This document shows, piece after piece, positions 21,201 through 34,600 of a stretch of 64,000 nucleotides of DNA. The stretch lies in the NCBI GenBank assembly GCA_036924285.1, contig JAYKYS010000007.1, positions 1,550,001-1,614,000 of the forward strand, given 5' to 3'. The stretch's first letter is position 1; each line of letters opens with the position of its first letter. The translations under genes were made by a program, and so were the position numbers. This DNA comes from Asterella californica (Eukaryota; Streptophyta; Marchantiopsida; Marchantiales; Aytoniaceae). The notes beneath the pieces were generated by a model. It worked only from the letters and a program-made list of their open reading frames with translations, made no database searches and was not told the DNA's origin.

Positions 21201-24200
21201 ATGCAAACTGTACGTAATATTTATTTAGAGTGGAGTATCCCCAACGGTTAGAGGTAAGCGAGAGCAAGAGGTCGAGAAGAATAGTATGATCTCGAATTTA
21301 TGAGTGGACGTTACGAGCTAATGTATAGTCGGAAGCACATGCCTTTCTCGGAAGACTGGTTTCGCGGCATACTCGGCCACTACAGCAAGTCTTTTTCTCT
21401 TTGTCTTGTCGTGGCTCTGATAAGCATAAGCACGAATAAGCATGCATGTTAAGGCGTAAAAATACATCTACACTGTAACTGAACGGGTAGACATAACGTG
21501 CTAGTACACTATATATACTTCCAGTATATATAGAGTACTACATCTGGAGTGGTAGTAGACTCTATATATACTGGATATCTATTCAAATCTATAGAGTTAT
21601 TGTGATGCACTGGAAGTACAGTACATCTGGAGACATGACCACGGAGGTAGAATCTTGCCTGGCTGAGGGGTGCTGCTCAATGAAATAAAAAGAGTGCTTC
21701 ACGTGAAATAAAAAATATACCAGAAGAAGAGACATATCTGGAAAAATTAGAGGGCTAGTTGTATTATCAAAAGTACATCAAACCTACTGAAATCTGTACA
21801 TGATTGATTCTCAGTCGAAATTTACTAATTTGAATATACAATGAGAGTTCAATACAAGAAACGAACTGAGAAGAGGTGAATAAGCAAATAAGCAAGGTGT
21901 ATTAGCTTGATATATAGAGTACTTGCAACGACTACTTGTGGTGTGTACATTATTCACTATCTCTATGGTTATTCATCTCTTCCATCTAGATGGAAGAGGT
22001 AATAAATTAATGTATGGTTCTGATCAAGTAGACTCCCGCACTTGTACCCCTGAAGCGCAAACTCCTTCACTCCACTTATGGTTTTCTAACCACGTTTATC
22101 ACACTAGCTGATCATGATCGTGAACTGCGCAAGCTCAAAAGTTCAAAAGTTAATCAGATTTAATTTTGCTATGTAGAAGCAATAATTTCTACTTCTTTCT
22201 GATCGAAGATTTTATTTCTTTATTTTTCAAGTTCTAGTCTAAGTCTTTTCTATACTGAATATGTTTTATTTTCAAATTATATTTTTAACTTCAATAACCA
22301 ATAAGTTGTACTTAGTCATGCCATTTGCAATTGATTGAGATAAGATTAATAATGAGAAAACTCATGGTAATTGATGATCCACTGGACATTAGATGGTAAG
22401 ATATTTGTGAGGTCTAAATATGAAGTAATCTACCATAATAAGCATGTTATCAAATAAAAAGCTTGAACTTGGCGCATATCTACAAACAATAGAAACAAAC
22501 AAAGCTAGTGAACTGTAATTAGGACCCGTCGTTCTTCCGAAAAGAAGGAGACTTGGACTAAGTCTTGTGCTCAAGTTTAGAGGGATCTCACGTAAGTATG
22601 CCCTGCAAGTGAACATACGTATGTACGTACACCGAATCGGATGTGAAACAACGGAAATGAACCAAATATGAGACATTCACTCTAATGTAAACTATTCTCT
22701 ACTCTATGGAGTTTTCAGTATATGTTTCTAACGTGTAATTTTTTCTTGATACAAAAGTAAAAAGACCAAGAAGGTAGGAAAGATACTTTCAAGAAGCATG
22801 CTTGCAGTTAATAGTATTCAAAAATCCAAGCACTGATGGAACCCAAAGCTGTATTGCTTTAAAATTTATGCACGCAAAGAAGCCAAGACTGGAATTGTGA
22901 CAGTGTTGGCTTCTTTGCTTCATGATCATGCGGACACCTAGCTTGTAATGAGCGCGCGGGCATATAAATGCACATTGATCTCGACCATATATCATTCATG
23001 ATCAGAATTTCAGAATGATTTGACAACGGACTACCATTTGGAGAAACCAATCATAAGGATTTATGACAACTTTTCTCGTATCATCAAAAGTTGTATCCAT
23101 CACATCATGAATCAAAACTTGTCTCTTGCCTGTGACATTACTCGCACGATTATCCCCTTGTAACTTTCACGAGGTGACATTAGAGTGACCTTTATATGGC
23201 CTTGGAAGTTACTAAATGCCCGAATTGATTTAGGGTAATACTGACCGACTTTATATCCGAAGTGGATTACCGTCCTGTTATTCAAATTCCTTACTAAGAG
23301 AATCACGAACATAGATCTACATTGGAGGTGATACTAGCGACCTGTATCGAGACGAGAATTGCCAGAAGAAATGTTTATCCTCAAACACTAATTGATATTA
23401 CAGTAATCTTCTCTATTTGATTATCCTCGTTTCCAAATAATTAATTGTACTAGTGCGCGAATGGAAAACGTGCGAATTATAAAAGCTAATATCAAACACA
23501 TCAGAAACATTCCGCAAAAACCGAGAATATTAGTAATAAGTCCTAGTTTTCGCTCGCTATCCGAGTATAGCGAATTTGAATAGCAGTAGGGTCCTCAACG
23601 TTCATTTTGTTGATGCCCCGGGAGACCAGTATATTTCAGTAAAAAATGTGTTCAGCATCCCAGAGAACCTGAACAAGAACAAGGACAGAAGAATCATGGA
23701 ATCTCAGTAAGTAACGTACATCGTAGGAAACAGTGTCAGACTGCATACTGGCGAGTCCGCACTTTAAACTAACCTTCCGTCTCATCTCGTTCCCTGCGGC
23801 TTACTTTACCAACAGGAAGTCGTAAACGAATGGATAACTTGAACCTCTGTTCGACTGTAAAATACGCTGTTGTACTGTTCGCAGTATGTCTCCTCTCTGT
23901 CAACTAACCTAATGCCAAAGGCGGGGCCTGCACCTGGAAGGGGCTATGTCGACCACCTTCATACGTTAAGTGAAGAAGGTTCTTAAATCCGCTTCTCAGT
24001 TTCTCCAAAGCACACTTATGACTCTGTCAGGAAAGGTAATATTACTTGTCGTCTATGCAACGCTCCGGGTCAGCCAGCAATCCTGCACAGCACTCGCGGT
24101 TCCAAATATTTCCAGTATATTCTTTCCTCCGTATACTTTATTCCAATTTCCGGAAGATACAAACCTTCCAGTGAATCCATCTCGATTATATGACTCTACA

Positions 24201-24253
24201 CAATGAAATGCTACATTCTGCAAAACTGATAATATGGTACAAAAAATGACAAG
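21201..24253. other. AT-rich intergenic DNA between mobile elements and genes
   Basis: No supported gene on either strand. Short frames such as 22389-22676 (minus) have no recognisable domain. The main structure is the inverted repeat at 21521-21574. The last few hundred bases may include the 3' untranslated region of the helicase gene, which ends at 24254. Confidence 0.6.
21521..21574. repeat. Imperfect inverted repeat in AT-rich DNA
   Basis: CCAGTATATATAGAGTACTAC (21521-21541) pairs with GTAGTAGACTCTATATATACTGG (21552-21574) with a 2-base bulge. The loop is about 10 bases. Related pieces (CTGGAAGTACAGTACATCTGG) follow at about 21609-21630, so several foldbacks overlap here. Confidence 0.8.
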
Positions 24254-27200
24254 CTAAATTCGTGTAAATTGTCGCTTGTCATTCTCAGCTCGTTTGCCGT
24301 ACGGGTTTGAAGCTGTAAACCCATGCCCACTTTTACTCCTACCCTTCACTTCACCGGGTCTACCTTTTTGTTTCCTAAACTTAGCAGCATTACTGTCCAA
24401 GTTCAAAGTCACTTTCGGGGGACAACTGAAGCCGAATGAAGAAGCCACAGCCTGCAAATTACCACACCCAGCAACTCAGAAACCTGGACCTTAGTGCTTG
24501 AATACCGAATGTCCAGCGAAACTTCTCTACAGAAACCAAAAGTTACGCCTGTATTTACCTGCAAGTCCAGGCGATGGACGTTGAAAATGTCTTTCATGGC
24601 GTGTGAATTGTACGCAAGCAGATACGACCTATACGCATCCCTGGCGGACTGATGAAGGTAATAATTCTTCTCCACCAGTTTTTCCTGAGTGACAGAAAGG
24701 TGACAACAATCAGTGAAAACAAGAGTAGAATCCCAGCAGAAAAAGTCCACAAAACTACCCGTCCTCATGCTATAAAGGCTTCGACAACCAAGGCTAACAG
24801 TCCAGACAGTTTCAGCTTGAGTTGCTGGTATGGAAGCTGCAGTGAAACTCAGTAATCACTCTAGATAACTCCAACACGCCCGTATTACTTCACGGGCCAG
24901 AAAGTTCACAAGTTACTGTCAGTTTACCGAAGGACAAAGAATTTAGGGGTTTCAGAACCGCGAAGGGAGTGAGAGTTGTCACAGTAGTAAGACTGGACAA
25001 GGCATTTATTTAGCAGTATCTACATATGTACACAAAGGAAAAGGTCCGGAATAGGTATTATGACGGTTGACGAGGGAAAACACAACGGAATGCATGGCCA
25101 ATTTAAAGATCCATTTTCACGTGAGTTTTTACGATGACGCACCAGCTGGGATTGCACATTAGCAATTTTACTTGTTGGAAATTCGTACTCATTGAGAGGT
25201 ACTTTGGCACCCTGTACACATAACAATTAAGTGAGCTGGCAGCGGTTCCGAAATAGGTAGTAGCCTTCCGACTTGTCACCTCCACAGTTAATACAACGAA
25301 GACTCTTGAAGACAAAAGAGTGAGTTCCCTAGGAAGGTAGAAACATCACGAACTGACCTTCAGGTACTTGAGGAAGCCCAGCTCTTCTGGAATGAGAAAC
25401 AGAAGAGCTTTTCCGCGTGCACCTTCACCCCTGGCTGTACGACCAACTCTGTGGATGTATTCCTGGATACGAACCACACAAGGAATTTGTAGGAAAGACA
25501 GAATAACTGGTTGAACGATACTCCTCGAACAGTTAGATTCCACTGTAATAAAGGAGCTGCTGAGCAGACGTACTGATCACGAAGTCACCGAAAAAGAAAC
25601 AACAAAAACTACAATGCACCCAGAAGCTGGAGCACGGAGCTCACCCTTGGATCATCTGGAGGATCAAACTGTATAATCCAATCCTGGAACACAAAGTCCA
25701 CACAAGAGACGAAATTTAGTGGTCTGCATTGCACTACATCAGGAGTGCTCAACAACCGACAGATGACTAGTACCATTTTCCCCAGCTACTGAACGACTCA
25801 TTCATATTCTTGACATGAAGTGTCCCTTTAGGTTAGTACAACGTACCACAGCTGGTATATCTAGTCCTCTGGCAGCAACGTCGGTACAGAGAAGGATGCC
25901 CTTCTCAGCGTTGCAGAATTCAAAGTAAGTAGTGGTTCGCTTTTGCTGCTTTTGTTTTCCGTGGATGTCGAGGCAAGGGATGTCAATGTAATTAAGAAGT
26001 TCAGAGTGAAACTTCACGGCATTGCAGGAGGAAAAAAAGACCATAACCTGTCCATCCACATCAACACGATTCATCAAGAAACTGAGAACAACCGGACCTT
26101 CGAGAACCAACCGGTCTGACAAGTTGTAAAGTTATACCCAAGGCTTCAAGAAACAATAATGCTCTTCTGAAAGGCTTGAGGATCTTTGGTGCGCCGTGGA
26201 ATATAATTCCACATTTTGCAAGATAAACCCGGAGAGACGTCTCGATTACCCACGGAGCTGGTTACCTTTTTCTTCACGTTTTTCTTCAAGAAGGTGAAGA
26301 GAAGCAAAAAGCGTTGAGCGCTCGATACCACGCAGTAGCCTTGCTCCAGTCCCTCCACGGTTGCCTTCGACCGCGCATCATCGACACCAATGTACAATGG
26401 AGCTCGTTTGAATGACACGCGTGCTAGATCCTCCACCTTCGTAGTCTGGGTTGCTGAAAACAGAACAGTTTGACGTTCCTTCGGCAGAAGCTTAATAATC
26501 TGCTTCATTTCCTCCTCAAAACCTATCTCCAGAATACGGTCAGCCTCGTCAATGACCAAGCACTGGAGGTTCTTGAAGATAAAACCCTTGGTGTTTTGCA
26601 AGTGATCCAACAGTCGACCTGGAGTAGCCACGAGCAAGTTAACTCCTTTGGCCAGTCTCTCTGCTTCGGTTCTCCTGTTGGCACCCCCCATGACGATTCC
26701 ATGGGTCTGACTGTGATACTTCATTACATCTCTAGCAACCCCGTAAATTTGCATTGCCAACTCTCGCGTCGGAGAGATTATAATAACACCAGTTCCGTTC
26801 CGCGGCATAAACTTTCCGTGGTAAAGCAACTCGACAGCAGGAATAAGGAACGAAAGAGTCTTTCCGGACCCCGTCCGTGCAGCACCCAGAATATCCCTCC
26901 CAGTCAACAATTGGGGAATTGACCGCGATTGAATCTACCACACAGCAGACGCAGGGTTAGATAGAAAATCTTGAAAGACACTGGACCGAATATAACTCTT
27001 CACAAGTATCACAAAAAGTTCTGGTACCAGTTCAGGGACAGACATCAGCGTCGTCAACGGCTCTAAGAGTCCAGTTACCGATCTGAGATTCACGATACTT
27101 GTAAAATGACCGGTCCTTCGATGACCGTTAATTGCTCCTAAAAAGATCAGGCTAATATTCAGTGTTCTGCAAATCATCGAATCCCTCCGAGTCAAACTAT

Positions 27201-27891
27201 AACGGCAGCGTACTCAGTCGGTTGAAGTCAAGTCAGACTCGATAAAGTGCGGATGTCTTGCAGGTCTACATTGGCTGCGGACTTGCTTGATGGAGCTCAA
27301 CAGCACTCCGAGCAGTTTCTATTTCGTCTTCATGTCGGAAATACGGACATGATTATGAAATTCTTCCTACTCCAACATAACTACCGAATCAACAACGTGG
27401 AATCGTACCTCTGTCATGTGGCTGAACCCCGTATCTTTGATAGCATTCTTCGTTGGCTCTGAAACTGGCAGACTGTCAAATGACGTATTGCTCATAATTC
27501 CCAATACCGCCACAGTTCCACCGTCCAACTTCTCAATCTCGAATTTGGTTTTCTTCGACTTCTTTCCAACCTCAGAGACAACATTCTCGGGCTCCTTTTC
27601 CGCCTTGCGCTTACCAGCTCCATTTTCCTTCCCAGTTCTTCCCTCAACCTGAATATCCTCCCCATCCTCATCCGAATTCTCACCTTCCTCTTCCTTCTCT
27701 GAACTAACTCCATTCATGACCCCATTCCCTTCACCCGCTCCTTCCAGATTCTGCTCTTGCAGTTTCTCTTCAACACCATCCTCCACTGGTTCTACAGGTT
27801 TCACTTTCGCAGCCTTTTTCTTCTTCTTACCAACAATCGCGATCTCGTTGCCCACATTCTTCGGTGAGCGGTCCTTCTTCCCCATCGCCAA
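24254..27891 (-). CDS. DEAD-box ATP-dependent RNA helicase, DDX18/Has1 type (plant RH27/RH51-like)
   Basis: A nucleolar helicase of this family unwinds RNA in pre-60S ribosome assembly. I read eight exons: 27891-27409, 26934-26266, 26047-25847, 25683-25645, 25462-25358, 25211-25143, 24684-24559 and 24451-24254. They give 629 aa, normal for the family. Residues 1-125 are Lys/Glu-rich and hydrophilic. The core carries every motif: Q region (TEIQSRSIP, about 159-168), AARTGSGKT (179-187), [17 protein letters not shown] (about 290), [18 protein letters not shown] and HRVGRTARG. The C-terminal blocks [25 protein letters not shown] and FNVHRLDLQ are diagnostic for DDX18/Has1. All seven introns fall between codons (phase 0). 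The start chosen is the first ATG of a long open exon. It is divergent to the RRP6-like gene, which fits a shared role in rRNA maturation. The member (RH27 or RH51) cannot be decided here. Confidence 0.95.
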
Positions 27892-28091
27892 ACCTTTTTC
27901 CCTAATCAGGACTTGCTCCTCCCCACTTTCCCTTCAGTGAGGAGAATTAACCATCGACCGAAGCAGAAATGCGCAAAATGCCTAAATCTGATCGTTACTC
28001 GCGTGCTACCTCCTCGACCCTGCAGAGAGGTTTAAGCCAACAAGCATTGAGTGCTCCCTAGAAATCAACCTCTCAAACGCCTGTGACCCCC

Positions 28092-28099
28092 AAACCCTA
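28092..28099 (+). promoter_or_regulatory. Telobox (AAACCCTA)
   Basis: The plus strand reads CAAACCCTAG. It lies about 200 bp upstream of the helicase ATG and 540 bp upstream of the RRP6-like ATG. Confidence 0.6.
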
Positions 28100-28150
28100 G
28101 AAAACAGAAGTCCACCTCCGACCGGATGGAGCCGGTGGATGTCAACATAC

Positions 28151-28228
28151 CCATTAGTTAGAGCCAAAAGTGGGGTCAAAATAAAATGGCCATTAGTTAG
28201 AGCGGAAAATGGGGCCAAAATAGCGGCG
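28151..28228. repeat. 39-bp tandem duplication in the shared promoter
   Basis: CCATTAGTTAGAGC-AAAAGTGGGGTCAAAATA-type units start at 28151 and 28190, a period of 39. They differ at a few bases (GTGGGGTC against ATGGGGCC). The duplication lies between the two teloboxes. Confidence 0.85.
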
Positions 28229-28298
28229 GGAGTCGACATCCGCGTGAAAACAGTCACCTCTGTTCACGTTCCCGGAAAGCTCCACTCGTCTTAGCGCA

Positions 28299-28307
28299 AA
28301 ACCCTAA
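28299..28307 (+). promoter_or_regulatory. Telobox (AAACCCTAA)
   Basis: The plus strand reads CAAAACCCTAACTC, a full AAACCCTAA plant telobox. It lies about 333 bp upstream of the RRP6-like ATG and 408 bp upstream of the helicase ATG. Confidence 0.65.
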
Positions 28308-28639
28308 CTCGCAGTAACGAACTTGCAAGTGTGCCGATGGGGTCGGAATTCAGACAGAGGTTCTGCGACCAGTTCGAAGTTTTATGGCGGTCTGGGGTTT
28401 GCGTTTCTTAAAAACGTATCCTTCGGGGTTTCTCGATGCGAGATAAATGCCTCTGTGATTTTGTTGTGAAATCTAAGGCGCATTTTAAGTCGTTACCACC
28501 AGTTTCAAAGGGTTTTCCGTTGGTCCTTGAATAGTATTTTTGTTCCACCCTGTTATTACCGTGTTGCCGATTGTTATCTCCCATGGGGTTTTGCATCTCG
28601 TCCATGGAGTGAAGATTTATTTCTTCTGCGGCCTGAAGA

Positions 28640-31600
28640 ATGGAGAATCTAGATGCATCGAACTTGAAAGCTCAACATCTCCTTGATTCTTTAAGAGGAG
28701 CGTACCCCGATGTCTTGAAACAGCTTGAGCTGGCATCTGGTCAACTTTCGACGGACCAAGACTTCCACTTCTATTCGAATTTCAAAGAATTTAAGAAGCC
28801 GGTGAAAGACATTCAAAACAGAGTTGTCTCACTTCTTTCTCAGATCAGTGCCTTGAAGTGTATCCGTAGTTCCTCATCATCGTGGCCTGCGGACTCTGAA
28901 GAGGCTTATGACTGGCTTGTTGGAGTACAAGACGATTTACTGGAACGGGTGGATGCTTTCTTAGATGAATCCCACGTTGAAAGGAAGGAATCGAAGCAGC
29001 TGTCACATGAATTGGCAACTGTTCAGGCATCTGCTTCCCAGGCTTGGACGTCACCCAGAGATGTGAAGGTGGCGAAGAAAGATAAGGACGGTGCATCCAT
29101 TCGCTCCCCCGTGCCCTTTCATGTCCGAAATATTCCGCGTCCTCAAGACAAGTTTGACATAGCAGTGGACAATTCCAACAGCCCATTCAAACACCCATGT
29201 CGGTCTACGAGAAATTCGCAGGATGAGGCCGTCTCCTTTGGTGCGGATTCAGGCAGCACTCACCCTTTGGAGGTGATCGACCCTTACATTCGCTACTTGT
29301 TTCTCTGTCAACTCTGCCCCGTATTGCACCAGGAGGAGCGCAGAAATACAAATCATTAGTCGTGGAATTCCGTCGCGGTGAATACCGAATGTGTTTGTTA
29401 AAGAAGCGCTATGTTGGGGGGACTTATAATATGTATTGGTGTAGAATTCCTCGGCTGCGAGAGGAGTCCTTCCGTGTTTAGCTTGAAAATGGCTCTCTCT
29501 GGGCAAATATGTCAGCCATACGATTCCAAGATTGTGCCAAACTTTAAGGCTTTTGTGAAGTATTATGTTCCAGTATTATGCTCCGAACAACCGTTTGATT
29601 ATGTTCTTACTTTTTTGCTTTTTCTTCAATCACAGGTTGAGCTCAAAGAGATGGCCTTCATGGAACCTCTGTCGGAACCCATCGAACCGAGGGAACCCTG
29701 CTCACTTCAAGATACGCCGTTTACATACGTCGACAACCTGCATTCCCTCAAGGACATGGCCGATAAGCTCCGAGCTGCTGCAGAAATTGCGGTAATTTCC
29801 CATGTACTGATTCTGTTGCGCTAGGTCGGAGCGTTGTCTGTCGGGAGATAAAATCACTTTCCTGTGTTTTTAAGAGCCGGCTAAATTTGTTCTTCTGTTC
29901 TGCCATGTACACCGGTTTCAACAACGACTTGAACTTTTTCGTCGACGTTTAGTCACATGTGCTTACTGTTACTTAAATTGCAGGTTGACTTGGAGCATCA
30001 CCATTACCGGTCGTTCCAAGGCTTTGTATGCCTTATGCAGGTTTCAACACGTCTTGAAGATTTTGTTATCGATACTCTTGCGCTCCGAAGTCATATTTAT
30101 CCTTACTTGGGAGATATCTTTTCCGACCCTAAAATTCTTAAGGTATTAAGTTCGCCCCGCAGGCTGATGTCGTTCGTAACGTTTGTCACGGTAACGTGCA
30201 CGGTCGAGTCCGAAGTTAGTTCTCTTTCTTCTTGCCGAAGCATGATACTTGTAATGAAGGATGTTAGTAGTACTGTTCGGTTCCTTTATTGTAACGGGTA
30301 ACACTTTGAGGCATATACAGGTCATCCATGGAGCTGACCGTGATATAGTCTGGCTTCAGTGCGACTTCGGCATATATGTCTGCAACATGTTTGATACTGG
30401 TCAGGTGCGTCCAGGCTGTTCGAAAATCCTGTGTTCACGTTGTGTATGGTTTAGGATCTGCGATCGTTTGTCTCACGAGAAATAATACAAGTGACCCGTT
30501 CTTCTTGGGGTTAGAACAAATTAACACGATGAGGAATGAAGAGTCCAGTTCTTACAAGACCAATTTCCAACCTTAAACGGAACGAACTGTTTCAAGCTCT
30601 GCACGGGACTTCCAGGTACAGCCTTTGCAAGCAGTCTTCATGCCTACCAGGCCTGATCAACCAGTCCATCTTGAATATCTTCCTCTAGATTTTGGCCCAC
30701 CTAACCGAGCCCGGCGACAGGTTAACGGGTCCCTCGAGACCTCCTCTGTTTTGGCGTGGTCTTCCAGGGAAAGACCAGACTAAAATGGCCTTTTACAATC
30801 GTGCTGTATTGTTGTTGGGGTCTGAATTTTAAAGTTCTCGTTATTCACCCACCGAACGAGCTTAGCCTAGCACTTTGAGCGAGTAAGAGAGGCTGAACGT
30901 AACATAAGTTCATGAATCTGGAACGTCCTAAGCTTGCGTAGTTCACTGTCCCGGTATTAGCTTCGCATGTTACCGTTGGGTCCTTTTGGCTGTGAAGCGG
31001 AAAGCTGTTGCGTACAGCGTGATATTAAAAATACCGAGAGTCGTAAGATGCGATGCATTCTTGCTTGATCCTCAGTTTGTTACGGCAGCATTGGTGGGCT
31101 TGGGATCATTTAGAAGTTCAGCTTGAGTTCCACTGGTGGATGGGAAGATGACACTTTAAGCTTGGATGCAGGCTGCACGGGTGTTGCAGTTGCCTAGCGC
31201 CGGTTTAGCTTTTCTTCTTGAGCACTTTTGCGGAGTGACTGCAGATAAACGGTGAATGTCTATTCTCATCCTGTCTTGTTTTGGTGCACGGGTTACTCAG
31301 TTCCGAAAGCGGGGCACGTTTACCTGTATATTTAAGCATAGACATTATGTTTTGGGTTCCTTGTTTCGCTCGTTGCTTCTAGCGGCCTGTGAGGTGATAG
31401 TTTGAAATGAGCCCCTCTTCCCGACCTCAGTACTCTTGTTAATAACGTGACACCTGTTAGAATTCTGCTAGGAAGACATGTCAACAGCTTCGGTGAAGTT
31501 CAATTTGTGTTTCTGCAGGTACCAGCTGTCTGATTGGCGGCTCCGACCGTTGCCGGCCGAGATGATGAAGTGAGGATTTCACACACGTCATGAGAATCAA

Positions 31601-34600
31601 TCTGCTCGAGTTACTCTGTTGTTCCCTTAGCACCCTCTAGCTGGGTTATTCATTTTGTTAAGCAGGTTTTACCAAAGACGAAAAGAATATCTGTAACATA
31701 AGCTGGAAGGTAACCTCACTGAGCCTCCTGAGTTGATGTTGTAGGTACGCAAGAGAAGATACACACTACCTTCTGTATGTTCATGATTTGTTAAAGCAGC
31801 AACTCCTCGCCTTAAGAGCGTCTGCAGACTTTGATGGAGAAGATCCTTATGTTCAGGTACTTCGTAGTGACCAAATCAATAATCCCTCCCAGTACTGGAA
31901 TCCAGATATCTGATGTACCATATATACGGATGACTCGTTTTTCAGCTGCAACCAGAATCGTAACCCGGAAATTTCCGCAGGTGTGCCGTCGCAGTCGAGA
32001 TATCTGCTGGCAGTTGTACACCAAGGAACTGTATACCGAAACTTCATTTCTCCGCTTGCATGGGTAAGCAGCTATCTTGAGACTTTTATACTTTGTTGCA
32101 GTCATAACTCTCAGTTATGACTGAGAAAAATCATGTACTTCACGAGGTTCATTTACTGCGGGTTATACCGCTGTTATGGGTTTGGTTCTTGTTTCGAACC
32201 AGTCATTGAGGATATATGACTGAGGAAAATCATTGTAAGATCAGTATCGGCTTGTCCTCGGATGTCCAGTCTAAAAGTTGTCTACCTCTTGCAGGTTATA
32301 CGATAAGCAGTTTCGACCTGATCAACTTGCTGCTGTTGCTGTTAGTATTTTCTAATTTAAGTTCTCGCTCAGTTTGGGACTTGTTTTGGGACGTGTCACT
32401 GATTCGGCGTGAGTTTTCCTGCTTTTATACATTGGTAAGGATATGTCATATGTAGTTGTTGATGGTAGCAGCGATCAATGTCCCATTGTTCTATTCACCA
32501 GTCAGTAAATTTCATGGCTGCTACTGATACGCTTTAAACCGTGCCTGACGGGTTTTACGTTCAGAAATTATATGCCTGGAGGGACCAGCTGGCTCGCAAG
32601 GACGATGAGAGCACTGGATATGTGCTCCCAAATTATCTACTCTTACAACTAGGTTAGTGCAACCGGTTTGATATTCACAGAAAGTTATGTCGATGTATCT
32701 GAAATTTCCGCCCTGCGATCTATGGCAGTAAATGGTCATCCAGTCTTCCTTCCCACTTAATCGAGTCGCCTTCGAGTAACTTGGAGTTTGGAAGTTCCAT
32801 TTTTGGCATACATTTGTCATACCTGTCATAGATATTGTGTCTTTCGTAATTGCTAATTATTCCTGTGTTGTGTACTAACATGTATTGTACTTACTTCGCA
32901 GCTACTGAAATGCCAGTTAATGTCCGGCAGCTTCAGATGATTGCTAAGGTGGGGCCGAACAGCTATGTGGGACGTAACGCAGGGGTTCTTGTAGCTTTGA
33001 TTCGTGAAGCTAAGGAGAATCCCTTACATACTCCCCTGCCGCCTCGTTCCAAACATGGGTTGGAAGATTCTAAACTGCAAGAGGAAGCTGTTGAGAAGGC
33101 AGAGGAAGTGGGTGCATCGGTGATTTTCACCTCAGAAGATGGAGATGAATTGGAGGGACTAGAAGTTGGAGCTATCAAGCAGGAAGTTGCAGAAGCTAGA
33201 TTGTCGACTGGAGATGTCCCTTCACAGCTTGTTCAAACACAGGGATCTGCGGTAGTAAGTAGAAAAGCTGGATCAATGCTTTTCAGTTCCCGTCGTTCCA
33301 AGTCTACCGCGGTACTTTCCTCCCAAATCTTCTCGTCCATACCTCCATCTGTTGAGACTTCCGTATCTGCTGCTCAACTGGAATCTGGCATCCAAACGCC
33401 TGGTTGTAACGCCTCTCATCGTGAGACTCAGACTCCTACCAGAAGTGTGCCAGAGGTCAAGTTACAACGCAAGATTAAAGGCGTTGGAGCTTCCCTTTTC
33501 AGTGGAAGCAGGCAACAGTGTGAAGGAGAATGTCGACCAGAGACATTCCCCTACCAGGTCTGTGCCCTCTGGACTTGTCCTTCCCTGCAAAAGGCTTGTT
33601 GAGGATCGCCCGAAGTTTCCGTTTTGCCGTTGCTAATATTGCAGGTAGATTACATTTGTTAGAAGGTGCCTCCTGATTTCGTTTTCGTCCTGTTTTTGGA
33701 AGCATGTTTCGTTCTCACCAGCGACTAACGATTTAAGGTTTGTGTCGATTGTAAACGTTGAAGGTTCAAGCGAGGCTAAAGGCACAGGCCGTTGGATCCA
33801 GTATAGCGCTTCCGTTCAAGACAACTACTCCAGTAAATCAAGCGGTCTGTAGTGCTAACAGGTCTGTAGAAGCTCCAGAGAACGTCGATTCTGAAGATAA
33901 CTTGCCTGAGCAAGGGGGAATTTCAGCGAGACCAGATCAAAGTGCGGTACTGGGGGACGTCATTATGCTTGAAAGTGACGATTGGGGAAACGATGATCTG
34001 CCAGATAATATTACCGACCAGGAAAGACACAGAAAGTGGTGGCCACCCGGCCGTGGAGAGGAAGGCACGGAAGCTGGAGCTAGTGGAGGTTCTGTAGATC
34101 TGAAAGGTAAAAGGCCCAAAGGAGTTGAGGCTTCTGAGACAGGCGCAGACGAGCGTAATCCTACCTTTCCGCCATCTTTGTCTGAAACTCATGGGACCCA
34201 CAGACGAAGGAAGCGAAACAGGGTGGGCGTTGCTGTACCTAACGGAGTAACGGGAACGCCCAACTCAGGTGAAGGTACACATCAGAGGAAAAAGTCTAAG
34301 GTAGATCAACCAAATTCAAGTAAAGCGATTGATCTCGACGCAGTGAATGGTAGTTTCGATTATGCCGAAGCGAGGAAACGCTTGGGTGTGGACAATCTAT
34401 ATGCTGCAAAAGTAGATGAACAGGGGAAGAGTGGAAGAAGTAAGGGGAAGTATAACAAGAAGCCCATAACTCGTAACAAAAATCTGAGTCTCGGATTTGA
34501 TGCTTTGAGGAGGGTTCGGGCGGATCCCAAGCCTGAGGGCATACCAAAAGCTCCACGTAGGCAGGTGTATTCTATGACTGGAAACCGCTCAGCCACTTTC

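Larger units (their letters stand above)
27892..28639. promoter_or_regulatory. Bidirectional promoter region of the helicase and RRP6-like genes
   Basis: This 748-bp gap separates two divergent start codons. It contains two telobox-type motifs (28092-28099 and 28299-28307) and a 39-bp tandem duplication (28151-28228). Teloboxes are known from promoters of plant ribosome-biogenesis and ribosomal-protein genes. Both flanking genes belong to that functional group, so co-regulation is a reasonable inference. Transcription starts cannot be placed from sequence alone. Confidence 0.6.
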
